A stretch of 64,000 nt of DNA from Linanthus parryae. Its lineage: Eukaryota; Streptophyta; Magnoliopsida; Ericales; Polemoniaceae. The translations under genes and the position numbers were made by a program. Where the stretch lies: the NCBI GenBank assembly GCA_023055425.1, contig JALGPY010000006.1, forward strand, positions 88,943,935-89,007,934. The letters run 5' to 3'. Positions 1 to 13,400 of this stretch are shown piece by piece (the stretch's first letter is position 1; each line of letters starts with the position of its first letter). The notes beneath the pieces are model-generated. The model saw nothing but the letters and a program-made list of their open reading frames with translations, was not told where the DNA came from and did not search any database.

Positions 1-119
1 ACGAATTTGACTCGCAGATCATCAAACGCATCATCTATGTCGTTGAGGCGTTCTTCGAGCACCATCACTTTGCTGTCAACGTCCATGGTGTTCTCTGGTT
101 GCTTCCTGCTTTTTGTCAT
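1..119 (-). mobile_element. Ty3/gypsy-like Gag N-terminus, cut by the window edge
   Basis: Read on the minus strand from the ATG at 119, about 39 codons stay open to the window edge. They are rich in charged residues and include an LEERLNDIDDAF-type coiled-coil stretch. Gypsy gag proteins commonly begin this way, with a short basic lead-in followed by a coiled coil. No catalytic domain is visible because the element leaves the window. The orientation matches the LTR-like promoter region just upstream. The family call is inference from style and context; a short host coiled-coil protein is the alternative. Confidence 0.45.
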
Positions 120-141
120 GGTGAGAGTCCCGGTTTGGTTC

Positions 142-142
<1 letters not shown>

Positions 143-172
<30 letters not shown>

Positions 173-341
173 AAGAAGAAGAAGAAGAAGAAGAAGAAGA
201 AGAAGAAGAAGAAGAAGAAGAAGAAGAAGAAGAAGAAGAAGAAGAAGAAGAAGAAGAAGAAGAAGAAGAAGAAGAAGAAGAAGAAGAAGAAGAAGAAGAA
301 GAAGAAGAAGAAGAAGAAGAAGAAGAAGAAGAAGAAGAAGA
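143..341. repeat. (GAA)n microsatellite, about 66 units
   Basis: An almost pure GAA trinucleotide run of about 200 bp. It lies between the gypsy-like gag start and its presumed LTR, so it is probably an expansion in the retroelement leader. Open frames across it (poly-Arg, poly-Leu, poly-Ser, poly-Phe) are repeat artefacts. Confidence 0.97.
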
Positions 342-741
342 GAGAGTTGCAGAAAAGAGAGGGAACATTTATCATTCAAATCATAAACCAAATCTATTAC
401 AATTCACCCCTTTATACCCCAGGGGTCATAACGTAATAAACGAAAGTATCTAACAACTTTGCCAGCTCGTCCTACCTGTGACACAGCTCAGCCAATCACC
501 TCTCTCCACGTAGCCGAACTCTGCTGACTAGGCTAACCAACTGGACCATTTAAGTAGGACGACGACGTTTGCTTTATTAATTCAAACCCAACGGCTTCCG
601 CTTCATCTACGGCCCTAATTCACCCGGAAAGATGATCCAACGGCAACTGCTCACCCAAATTACAAGTCATTAGTTTGGGTGAGATTGCAGTTTGGTCCTA
701 ATTACAGGTCACTGGTTTAGTAAACCTTTAGATTCCTGACA
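342..741 (-). mobile_element. Probable gypsy LTR/leader upstream of the gag fragment
   Basis: On the minus strand the segment starts at 741 with TGTCAGGAATC, a plausible LTR 5' end. It contains a TATA-like GTATAAA (plus 411-417) and runs into a CT-rich leader and the (TTC)n tract before the gag ATG. I see no primer-binding site; the microsatellite may have replaced it. The second LTR is outside the window, so both boundaries are provisional. Confidence 0.35.
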
Positions 742-1319
742 TAGTTATACTTAGAGCTGTCAAGGGTGTGTTCAACCTGTTTATGAATGGGTTAACATAA
801 TAGTGGGTTCAACCGCTATACTCATTTACACATTCCAGTTTTCACTGCAAAGACAGTTGTAAGAACTGATTTTTTGAACTTTACTAGTACCCACACACTA
901 CTATTTACGCCTCAAGTACAGACTGAAGAAAAAACTTGCTGAGCATACGGCATTGTTAACATATACATTTTCCTTGTTCATGAGATAGATTGTTTTCGAA
1001 ATTATCTTACATAAACACACATAGTGAGGAAGGTCTTGAAGTATTTGATGTTGGTAATAAACATAATGTTTTTGACATGTCGAATGCAATTTCCATAACA
1101 CCTCTTATATATACATCAGCTTGAGGAAGGTCTTGAAGTATTTGTTCTAGTAGAATGTTTTTACAACCATAGTGAAGTTCAATCCGTCAAATAAACCAAC
1201 ACCAAGGCGGTCAAAACCGTCAAATAACCGATTATATAAGCACACCATACAAGCTGTGGAATGGCAACTCTGTAGAATAGCATGGGCACACTCCACGGAA
1301 CAGCTAGGGCAATCATCAA
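742..1319. other. Non-coding stretch between the gypsy relic and the TLDc stop codon
   Basis: No supported gene. It should contain the 3' UTR of the minus-strand TLDc gene, since the stop codon is at 1322-1320. A short repeat of TTGAGGAAGGTCTTGAAGTATT is visible near 1025 and 1120. No clear element ends were found. Confidence 0.5.
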
Positions 1320-1418
1320 TCACCGCTCCTCACGTCGAGCTCGATTAGGATCAGTGACCATGTCCATCATCATCCTCTCAGGTGAATCTTCCCAACTCCC
1401 AAACGTGTTCAAGTCCAC
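1320..1418 (-). CDS. TLDc gene exon 7 (stop codon)
   Basis: 32 codons plus TGA at 1322-1320 after a TTCTGCAG acceptor. It encodes VDLNTFGSWEDSPERMMMDM followed by VTDPNRARREER, the conserved C-terminal tail of plant TLD proteins. Confidence 0.9.
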   Translation of the reverse strand: MDLNTFGSWEDSPERMMMDMVTDPNRARREER

Positions 1419-4400
1419 CTGCAGAATTGAGTGTATCGTCACGTGAATCACAAACTGTGGAAGATTTTATGGACTGTGTTTATTTAGGTCATACCTTGCG
1501 TCTCTGATTAGTGAAAAGCTGTTCTCTGTTCTGAAATAGAGCTTGCTTTTTCTTGGCACTTTCCCCTGCTAGTCCCCATACTTCGATTTGAAACACCTCC
1601 GCATCAAACGGTAGGAACCCCTGCAACATGCCGACTCATACTCAGATGCAGCATTCTTATTTGAAAATTGACTACTATGTAATTGAAAAAACATGTGTAA
1701 TACACTTATCACAATGACGAAAGCAACAGAGCAAATCCACAAAAACAATAGGACAAAGACTGAGTGCAAGTGGAAGAGAAGAAAGGGAAGATGACACTTC
1801 TTTTTCATTATAGGATGATGGAAGAACATTTGGAACAGGTACAACATTAATCCATCTGCCAGCTAAGAAAAACGAAGGCAAAGAAACCAGGCAGCTAGTG
1901 TAGAGTAGTGGAGAAAATTTAGGATAGAAAATAGAGGATTTTTGGAAGTGGTTGTTTCAATTAATTCACAAAAATGACCTTTGTATTAGTTTAATTTCTT
2001 TTAAAAACTGGTGGGTGATTTCTGAACGAAGAAAGGCTTCACAGAAAGTTGGGGCTTTATATGTTACTATAGATTACCAAACCCAGAATGGTGAAAATAG
2101 TATGATGATGTCCCCTCCCTTTTAGAAACTACCTTAATGCCCTCAACAGTTGCAAAGGTATGGCAACCAAATTTTGATAAAATTTTCAGTCCAACCATTT
2201 CTCTTAATTAACCAATATTTCCCTTCACTGAGGATAAAATAGCCCATCAATAAATTTATTATAAGAAAAAAGCCAAGCATACCACCACCATAATCGCTTT
2301 TTGGAAACCAGTCTCCCACAACCTAACCACAACTTTCTCATCCACCCACCCAAGTGAACAAATCCCATTCCAGTACTAACACCACCCCCACTGGCAACGT
2401 TGCCAATTACAGTTCGAACCCACAACCACCGCCACCCCATCACATCAAAACTATAATAAAAGTCAAGTCCCCCCAGACTCACCAAATCAAAATCCCGAAA
2501 TTGGAGTACGAGATCAAAGAGAGAGAGAGAGAAGAGAAGAGATTCCGATGGAGAGAAAATAGATCGAAAGAGAGAAAGGGAAGAAATTCAGATGGAGATT
2601 GAGAGAGGGCCCAACCACCATCGACAAGCAAGGAATCCGGCTATCTATCTCGTAGTACCCAAAATCAAGACGAAATGAACCCCCAAACAGTGAGAGTGAC
2701 CTGATCTTTCTCCTCTTATTTATTTTATTTTACAAAGTTTTATTTTGTTTTCTTTTAAATATCGTTTAATTTTATTTATATGGACAATTTAACCCTCCGA
2801 TACAATTGGTAATTACCAAAAGTTGGATGTTTCATACGACTGGGGAGGTCACTAAGGCAGTTTCTAACATGGAGAGGACATTGTGACAGTAGCACAGTTC
2901 TGGGGTGGTTTATAACTAATAAGGAAGCATTTGTGTTTTAAAATGGAAAAAAGAAAGGAAACCAGTGCCATGTAAGTGTTACCTGATTGGGAAACAGGGG
3001 ACCATGTTGGTAAGTTTTATCAACTGCATGATGACGGACTGTGAGTTTGGTAAAATCTTCATCAAGGAATATCCTCTCATTTCCAAGGGATCCTCCAAAA
3101 GCGATTCCAACTGGCTTTGGATGGGGATCATAAACGCTAGCCGCGGGGTGCAAATGGCTGTATACAAAATTCTTCTCCTTCCCTGCCGGTGTATAGATTT
3201 GAGGGATTAATTCAGAAGACATATAGCTGCAGGCTAAAACAAATTTCAAATGAAAATTGACTCATTTCATTCAGATTACATACCAGAAGATGAAAACACA
3301 TCAAACACTGGACTTATAGCATATAGACAGCCTGAGCTTCCGTAGAATATTTCTTTATTTTCAAAAGCTTGATGAGTAAGTGCACCCAGGATCCAGCGCC
3401 TACCACTTTCATCATTCTTACACAAACTAGCAGAAACTAAGATCAGCATTGGACCATTATAACCTTCAACATTGGACCAGAATCGGCTCATACCCTTCCC
3501 GTGAATAGATGACCTGTAAAATATTAAACATGCTACATTAAGGATTGAGGGGTGCTATATATCACAGGTTATTTGTCATCGTTTTTAGTTCACAGCTTAC
3601 ATGCAGATTTCATTATATATTATTGTCTAGTACATATTACAGTTATCTCGTCATTTTTTTTTTTTCCTAAATCCATACAACCAATTGGAGAACACACCGG
3701 CGGTGACATGAAGCAGTGGAACAAGATCGGTGTATATATACAATTTCTCCTAAGACTTTCGAAATCCCTCATTGAATCATAGCATCAATCATTAAACAAA
3801 ATATATAATGAAATCAGAAGCAACAGTTCAGTGCAAATGATAAAAACGATGACCACATACATCTTACATCAGTTGACTTGCTAAATTATAGGATTCTGGG
3901 GTCAAAGTGCAAAAGAGGATTCAGTCATGGGAGTTATTAAAGTGAAATTAATAAAATTGGAGGGATAACTCTTGCTTTAGCCTGGCGTTAGTGTATTAAA
4001 GGAGGGAAAACAGAGAGAAACGTAGACAGGTCTTGGTTTAGGGTTTGGGAGGGGCGCCTCGGTACGCAGGGTTGTGAGGTTTATCTCTTCTACTTCTCTT
4101 CCTCCTCTTCTTCAATCTTTGTAATAAAGTGACCTTGTTTAGTAAGCTGAGTTGAATAATATGAGATCTTCAACAATGGTATCAGAGCATTCGATCTTAA
4201 GGATGCAGGACAGGCTGAGGGAAAATCGTCTCGACAAGTTGGAAGATGCAGTAACGGGTTTGAAATCTACGACGAAGAAACTCAGTTGACATGTATTCCC
4301 TAAAACAGGATGTGACTCAGTTGAAGAATCAAGTCCAAGGCAAGCATGGTTTAAAGGCAAGTTTCTGCTAATTACGCACAGCATTTTGGTCCTGGCTTGG

Positions 4401-7400
4401 TGAGGACACAAAGGGTGTACCTACTGAGTCAATCCCTTCACCAATAGAAACACCCCCCCCCCCCCCAGTTAGGACTTCAAACAGCAGTGACGTTCCTTGT
4501 GATAGCTTTTGCGATTTTATTTTTCATCGAAATCTGTAAGGGAATCTACTTGACCATAAAACACTCCACCTGATCAACGAATTGTGTGACGGAATTATCT
4601 CTCTTGGGTGTCGATACCCTGCCAAGTGGGACAGAGGAATGTTTAGAGGAAGCGGAATCATCTCTCTCGGGGGTGGATACCCTGCCAAGTGACACATTAG
4701 GAAGCATCCATACATGTAATAAGACCTTCGGAAGCATCCATACATGTAATCACAGGCCTGGATCATCAAGGCACATCGAGGGGATGGTCTCAAAACCATC
4801 TATTGCAATGGATAAGAACAAGATGTCACTTATAATACCTTGTGGATCAAGGAAGATCAAACTCCAACAAAACAATGCGATGATGCCTCATATATGTTTG
4901 ATGAAAGGCTCAAGTATTTTATTGATTTCAAAATTGGGTCTGTAATCCATTGTGATGAACTTAAGCAGTGAATTGTATTTGTGGGGTTCAACCACCCAAA
5001 TCAGCACAAAATCATTTCTGGCTCTCGGAATTAAATGAAGACATAAACAAGTTTGATGATCTTATCCTAGGTCACCTGGAGCGGGAGTATGAAAACGCTC
5101 AAGTCTAAAAATATTGCATTTTAGAGCGCTATATATTTCCTCAAAAAAGACGCCATATGACTTATTTTAGGTGTAGGAATACATAGTGAAAGAACCTTTT
5201 CTAAAACAGATATTGTATTAAATTTCTTATATTATTGTTACATTGGAAAACCCATTGCCCAGTTCCTATAGAAAGTTAGAAACTACGTTTCTTTTCTCTT
5301 AAACCAACTGATCGACCTTTGACTCGTTGACTTGAGGTCACTTCTCGCCCATTTGAAGGGGTGAAATTTGTTCTTTGTCTCTCTCTTATATCCTTGACTA
5401 GGCCACCAATTTCCCATGGCAATTCTCGATTCTTTTTAGAGCATCCAATAGTGTTTTACTGTCTCCAATTGTTTGTCCCGTGTTTGAATGGAGGTGCAAA
5501 CATATATAGCGAACTTCTCCGACTAGTTTCGCTTGCAAAAGTGCAGGTAAATACTCTCACATCAAGAAGGAATTTGTATGCCCAAGACTGCATGTGCGCT
5601 GCTATGAAACTGGAGAAATTAATTAGCTTGTTTTGTCACACATTGATAAGAAAAGAGACCACGGAACGGAGCCTTCTTATAAAAGACTTGTCATACTTAA
5701 GTTTCATTCGTGGACTGTGCAAGTGAGCCACTCAAAGTTGAGTGGTTTGCGATCAAGTTGGCCCAAATCACGTTTGGGGCCTGACTTAGACATCATAAAA
5801 GATAAAGTCCAAATTTTATTAAATTGACTGAGGAAGACAATTCGCCTAGCAATTTGCGCTTTGCAAACATTAGAGCATAATTTAAACTTGAGTTCCCCTT
5901 AAAAGCGCCAGAGAGCGATTCTAGAGCGAGAGCAGCACCAAAGGCTGACGTTTTAGGTGATTCTAGAGCCGGAGCAGCCACAATTTGACACAGCACTTGG
6001 CTAAGTTACTAACACAAAAAGTCAAAAGAATCAAGATCCACAGCGAAGAAACTCGTGACAAAGCAACAACAGTTGAGAAAACGCTGTACTTAGTAAAAAA
6101 CCTAGGCCCAACAAACCAAACTTAGTTGCTCCAAACTCCTTTCCACTGAAAGGTGAAATTACTATCAGCCAATGCTATATCAAAGCATAGTTGTCAAATC
6201 GGGATTCAGATAGTGAATCGAAATTCACCTTCACTGAATCGTAAATCGAATCGAATCGTGAATCGTCAAGATTCAGCTCGCAATTTTTTTATGTAGATAT
6301 AATTAAATATTTCATAAAGCTGTAACATTATTGAACAAAATATTCATATTTTTACAAAAACAAAGGTCAAATTATTGGAAACTCGCATCCATAACTAGTG
6401 ATTAGACGTTTCACACTCTAAAAGATAAAGAATAATCTAGACATAGATAGGCATGTGGAGCAAGGAACTACATGATGCCAAGGAGAATGAAAGTAATAGA
6501 AAACTATTAGCCTTGGACTTTACAAAAATGGACTCGTAATTTAAAAGAAATGCATGTTGCAAAAAAAGACATAAATGTAGGAAGTAATGTAGGAAGTATT
6601 ATTTCTTAGACTATTGTTGCGACTCAATTAGACCTTCAGATGAATCGAAGATTAATCGTACAATCGGTCCGAATCGCAACTGAATCGTAAGATTCGGACT
6701 CTTGAATCGGGATTCAAATAATTTTTTGTCCATTAAAGATTCACTAAGGGATTCACATCGTTTCATGGGTGAATCGAATCGAATCGTAGGATACGAATCG
6801 TGAATCGTAAGATTTTGATAACTATGTATCAAAGATAGTGTGTCCACACAAAAACTTCACATTTAAGTAGAGTCCATGCAGCATAGAGCTTTAGCTATGA
6901 TAATGCACATTGAATCATGTTGAATAAAAAGATAAAGGAAAATATAAGATAAATATTGGTCATGAATTCAAATAGTAAGGAAAGAAAGCTTAGTCACCTA
7001 AAACCACTAAAAAGGGTGCCGCTCCAGCCCTGAAATCCCGCTCCGGCGCTTTCGAGGCGAACATGCGCTTTCATTGCGCTCCCAAAATTAGAGAGCGCGA
7101 TTTGGCAGGTGAATTTGTTACCAAAGACAATTGATAAAGATTTTGGTATGTGTGTTGGGACCAACTTACACTCTAGTCTCTTTAAGAGATCCTACCCAAA
7201 CCTAGCTGATGTCCACAACTTATTGAATAACGAGGTTCTGCATGTATACACGTAGTTTTCTGCGATGTGATGTGGGATGCTTTAGACGAGCTTATGTTAA
7301 CTTCTTAAGTTTCATAAGCAGAGTATTTCTCCTCGGAAGTGGTACTGATATCCCTCTTTACCTTTGGCACTCAATTTGCTAGCTCCTGACCTTCTCTCAC

Positions 7401-10400
7401 CATGATCAACACTATGTTCGACATCAGCTCAACTTATGCATATATGAAAATACACTTTTCATGTTAAAATTATATGAAAAATTATATTTATATAAGGGCA
7501 TTCTCATGTGCTCTTCCAGTCCTAAACTTCACCCTTTCGCGATCCCATATTCAATTCCGCACCTGCCTTAGGAGACCTATGATGAGAGAGATTATTATTG
7601 GCTTCATTTTAAAGCATCAGCACTCGAACACTAAAAAACAAACAAAACAGACAACTGTCAAGTGGAAACCCAAAAACTGGAGGAACTTTTTAGAACTCCA
7701 TTAGAGCATCACGTGGTGCTCTACAACCAATGAAAGTGCAACACTTAAACAAGCTGTTAGTGATTGACAGACACTCATTGGTTGTAGAAACCACGTGGTG
7801 CTCTTTAGGAGAACTAAACAATTGCTCCAAAAACTGATGCCAACAAACAAGCCGTTGATGGCACAAAGCAATAGCAGTCATAAATAAGAAAATCTGAATA
7901 AGAGTGCCACTGTTATAGAACTTGTATAAAGATCAACAAGACAATATGTGAAGCAGATGAGAACAAACCGGTAAAGCAGGAGATCGTTAGTTCCATCACC
8001 ATGGTCAGAAATGCAAGTTTTCAAAATCTCTTCCCTCAAATTGGTAGTCAAAGTAAGGGATATGGCCCAGGCTCTTTCTCGAGTTAACAGATAAGTATTG
8101 GACTCGATAATTGTAGAAAGATCACGAGCTGCTGCTGATGATTCCACCAAGCTGTTCTGTCAGTGATCAAGATTATACAATTAGCAATAGTCACCTGAAA
8201 TTTAGCTATCATACTGAAGACTCACAACTACCACAAGAAAGAGCGCAAATAGTCATTCGGTGAGTGAAGAAAACAAAAGGTTCAAATATTGGGTATTTTA
8301 TAGATGTTGATATCACCCAAATCCAATGGCCAGTACTAACATATCATTACTCAACAGAACAGTAAAAGTACAAGCTGCATTAGTATATAGATTAAACTGT
8401 TTAAAGAACAGAGCAGAACACCCATAAAACAGAACTGCGATAAAAGAAAATTGACCCAGTAAATACAGCTCTCAATCGGCATAGTTTTCTTCAACCCAGC
8501 ATTTAATGGCTGACTGCAGCCACTGATATGCCACCAAACAACTCGATTTCTGATTCATCCACCAGGGAGGGAGTGAACACAAATAAGAAGCTTAAGAAAA
8601 TATAGCCCTGATTCGTTGAATTAACATTTTGAAGGCAATCACCCATGCCACTCACCTACCTAAAAGGATAAAGATAGAGTCGTGAGAGTATTAAGGGTAA
8701 CCATAGTAGGGCTAATACAACTATCTGATAGTAGTATATAACAAGTAAACATTAACTATTGTTTTCGTTGAGCTTTTGAAACAATGTTCATGACACTGCG
8801 GGAGTGGGATCGATAAAGAAGATAAAGATAGAGTCGTGAGACTGTTAAGGGTAACCATAGTAGGGCTAATACAACTATCTGATAGTAGTATATAACAAGT
8901 AAACATTAACTATTGTTTTCGTTGAGCTTTTGAAAAATAAGGGGTACGGAGATCATAATAACTTGGCAGCGAGACAAAAGATAACTTCAAAAACGCCAAA
9001 ACTACAAACACTGCCTCGAAGTGTAAAGACTCCAAAATATTTAACAAGTTAACTTCCCGCCTTAAAAGGACCTCCCTTGATCAGTTCCAGCATCTGAAAA
9101 GTATTTCATTTGTATGACCCCAAGAACACGCAATCTCCTCAGAAGTTTGATGATTCCTCTCGTCCACAAAATCCACATATGAACCGAAGGAATAACTAAT
9201 CCGGACTAAAAGGTGAGACTGCCCCCAAGTTCCAACATTATTGGTTCATCATAATTTCAAGGCTTTACGGTAGTGCCTTTAGTCAGTAGTCGCGGATTAA
9301 TTACCAGTGGAAGCACGAAGAGCTATTCCATGAACCCCTTCACCGCAGAAATTCAATTAAGTCCCTAAGGTTCAACATATCATTTTTACAGTATTTTGTC
9401 AAATACCATAACAGTGGACACAGTTACTTTTTGTTGTTATCAAAGCAAGCAAGTGGATGGAAGGCCAAGCATCTCAACACTTCACTTTCTCGTACTTTAC
9501 TCATCTTCAGACCTCTTAATGAGAAAAAGGTTTCCTGTTGAAAAACATCTTAATCCAAAAGCAGGTCCAAACGACACAAAAATTTTAGGCCACGCTCACA
9601 CAAAGCTCTGATCTAATCAGCAAGATTCCAGAAATAACATCACGTAACTCAATGAAGAAAAACCAAGATGTCCCAAATCCTCGTCCATTTTCACCAAGAA
9701 AAAAATAGTAACTCAACCAGCTGTTATCCCAATTACTTGAGGTCTACACAGGGACGGGTATCCTGCAGACGTTGCGTTCGAGAGGGTTTTTTCATGCATT
9801 AAGATTTTACCAAGTAACACTAATTTGTTTCATTTTCAACGTCACCTAGAGGCTAAAAGGGTTGTAGCCCGTGAGGAAGCAGGAGCTGGGAAGCTGCTAA
9901 TTTTAGATGTACAGTGAACACCATGAGAGACCCTACATGTTATATTCATATTTACTAAGATTAGTATGCTAATTTTACTTGAGATCAAATAAAATTGATC
10001 GTGTACATAAAAGTGAGTAATGAAAGTATCACAGGAGGCAAGACTAAAAGGTGATAACAGTGCAACTAGCGGGCTATTTAATAAACCTACCGTATAAAAA
10101 AAGATGCAGTTGGACTCCTTTTATCTGCTACCAAAACCTGTATTTGTTTAACGTCGTAACGGGGTCACACATCGACGTTTACCAGTTTCTTACTATGCTG
10201 CGGCATGAAAAGCCTTGAGCTTGCCCACTTATTCCTGTGATCTCCAGCGTATTACTTTATAGACCTTAGTTTGGACCGGTTCTCTTAGGTCTGTCAAAAC
10301 TTTTTTATGTCATTTAAATTTTCTGGCCAGTTGCACCACTCGTTCTTGAAATATTCAGTTTGCGTTTTGAGTCTGTTGGTCCGAATGCACTCTCACAGCG

Positions 10401-13400
10401 CTGATTCGTGCTTGACGCCTCCCCTATGCTAGGAGATATGGTAACTATGGTCTCAACCCAGTTCTTCGTGGCCCCTTACATCCCTAGAGCATTTCAAATT
10501 ACTATCAAAAGGCTATGAAGCATGGAAACCAAAAAATAAGATCTGAATCCATTTTCGACACATGGCGAGACAGACAATACGGATACACCTCATGGCATAT
10601 AAACACATGAGGTCACTCTGACATACATGCCAGATTACGTTTTTCAGTCGATGGAAACGCAGTGAGTCAGTGACACGCTTGAGTTGCGACAGAAAAATAG
10701 AAGCCCTATCCATCTCTAGTGATGGCAATCAGGGGCGGAGGCAGACTTACGCTTATTAGAACTAAACATACTAGTTCTCGATCTGAACCTAGCCTTTAGA
10801 TGCCCCTCGACGGAACAATCCCATCACTGCTAACTAATAGAAGGTATGACCCCAAAACAAAGTTCCTTCATTAGCAATGAAACCTGGATTACATCACCTG
10901 GACGATGCTGTCAGAGGAAGGTAAATTTAAGACATTAATCAACCTGGAACTTGAATTTTAAGCAGTGCCATAGAGAAGAAGCAAAGAGGTTTTCAGCGCT
11001 TCAAACTGGTTGCTGCAGCCATGTTTTGATCCAGAGAAAGACAGAAAAGAAAAGGTCATGTGTGTTTTCTTCTCCTGTTACTTGGAAGCACAGGGAAAAA
11101 ATTGCCTAGCTCGGTGCAGATAACTTTCACAAGAAAATGAGAGAGAGAGCATTTACCCTTCCTTTTACAGAGCAAAGTTGATTGGGCCTTAACCAAAAGG
11201 GTTTGGTAAAACACACTTTGCTCGCTTCACTTTTGACGAAAAGACAGAATGCTCCCTGACAAATTAGCAATTCATAAAAAACCCTTGGAGAAAAACGGGG
11301 AATAACGGGCATCAACTAGCCACGTTAAAAGACTATTGTACCCCAAATGTACCCTAACCCTTTTACAAAAAATGAAAAAAGAAAAGAAAAAGAGAAAAAA
11401 AAACGGCCGCACAAAGATTCTTCTTCTTGTTCTTCTCTCTCTCCCTCCCTCCTGTCCTCGTCCTTCATCACCGCAAACACCGAGACCCACCTCCATCTTC
11501 CAATAGAACCCGAGAGCCCCCGACTTCCCCATTGAAATCGGCGATTGCCTAAGTCATGGCAGCTTCTGGGCGCTCAAGTGCTGATTGTAGTGTCCGAGGA
11601 TGATGGAAGCAGAGAAATAGAGTGAGAAATAAATCACCTTTGTGTGGAATGTTGGCCAGAATCCATGGAGGTTGGATGCGGCTGTGGTTGCGGTTGAGAT
11701 GGGTTTCGGTCAATTGAAGGGTAGAGAAGTTGAGTGGCGGCCTAGAAAGGTCTCACCTGAAATAATGCTCCCTCTCGCCGCAACCGCCCAGGCCCCAGCC
11801 ACCTCCACCTCCCCTGTTCTCGTCCCACCACCACGTACCCGTTCTCAGTATATTCTCCATTGAACCACCAGCATCGCTTCAACCTCCTCTCTCCCTCCGA
11901 TGCCAAAAATCTTAGAACCTCAACTCCAATCCCATGCCCAAAATTGAAGTAGAGGCAGCAGATCTGTGGTGGGTGTGTTAATCGAGATCATCAGTGCATT
12001 ATGAGGATTTTGTACAAATTAAAGCCAAAATCAAAATCTGACGACTCATTTGATGCCCAGACCGAGCCAATTAAGTCTCCAATTTGTTGAAAAATAAATG
12101 CTTATGGTCAATTCGTTGAACTGATGGAGATTTGGGGCTGCAACTTCTTGGTCTGGGGAAATTTGGGGTTGTTCGTCTGTAATGGTTTTGGGTCAATCGG
12201 CGGACACAATCAAGAAAGATATTAAGAATGATGTTGGGTGTAAAATTGGGGTAGATTGATGAAAATTCGTCTAACTTGGAGAAGATGAAGAAAGATGAGA
12301 TGAAATGACTAAGAATACCAAACAGGGGTAAATTGTCAAAAAAATTAAATCTTTTGCATCATGGATGGAACTTAACAGAGCGGCGCAAAGTGTCCCCGAC
12401 TTTTTCCATTACAAGGGTGTTTTATGAATTGCTAATTTGTCAGGGAGCATTTTGTCTTTTCGTCAAAAGTGAAGAGAGCAAAGTGTCTTTTACCCAAAGG
12501 GTGTGTTTAATCACTTATACCTCGATCAACAACAGCAACAGGGTAGGCATTCCCCAGTAAATTCGGATTTATTGGCAAAGCGGCGAAGACCTAGTTAATC
12601 CTCGGGACTGAATGGAAGAAAGGATGAAATTGTCAAACGAGTAAAAGGATCCAGGCGGTGACTGTACAGGGCTTTGAATGAAAGAACTCGGCATCTCTAT
12701 GAGTATGAGACAGATAAGACACACTAGTATCTGCAACTCCTCTGTAACTGACTGACTTTCAGTATGTGGGATTATTCTTCCTCCCTCCCTTTCTCAGATC
12801 TAATGAGCTTGAGAAAAGTAGAACTTAAAAGCCTAGTTCAATTTCGCTAACTAGATATCCTAATTGGCTAGTAGTAATATAACTAGGAACCAAAAAATAA
12901 CAAATGACCATGTTATATTGGACAACTAAAGCACACACACTACTTATCCATTATTTCAATCTTTTGTGTATTATATCGACAGTATTTCTTGTAAGAAATC
13001 CAAAGTACATGCGACATTTTATGTATCCTCTATCTCCGACCTGTATGTATCCATATTTTCCAAAATTCACCATGTGCATATCTGCAAAAATATTATGTTT
13101 GATACTTGTGTCCACATTGGTGCTTTTTAGCTAACAAGAACCTCAGTTGACATTACTGGATTACCGCAGCAGCTTTCCATTCTTTTGTTGTGCAAATTTG
13201 TAGTTCTGATAAATGCATTTAGTATTTTTGTCTTTGATACTTCGCATTCTTGTCAATTTCTTAGCATCGAATATATTTCAGTCCAAACAAAACAGAATAC
13301 ATTCTAACCAACGTTCAAGTATAATTAACTGTGATTCAAGTTTCGACCTAAGAAGCACCGGCGGGGGACCGGGTGTGGGAGTGGTGCAGCAATTTATTTT

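Noticed and set aside
99..391. Open frames of 75-99 codons on both strands
   Set aside because: They are translations of the GAA microsatellite (poly-Arg, Ser, Leu, Phe), not genes.
5361..5726. A 121-codon plus-strand frame in TLDc intron 3
   Set aside because: No known domain, no splice context and composition like the surrounding intron.
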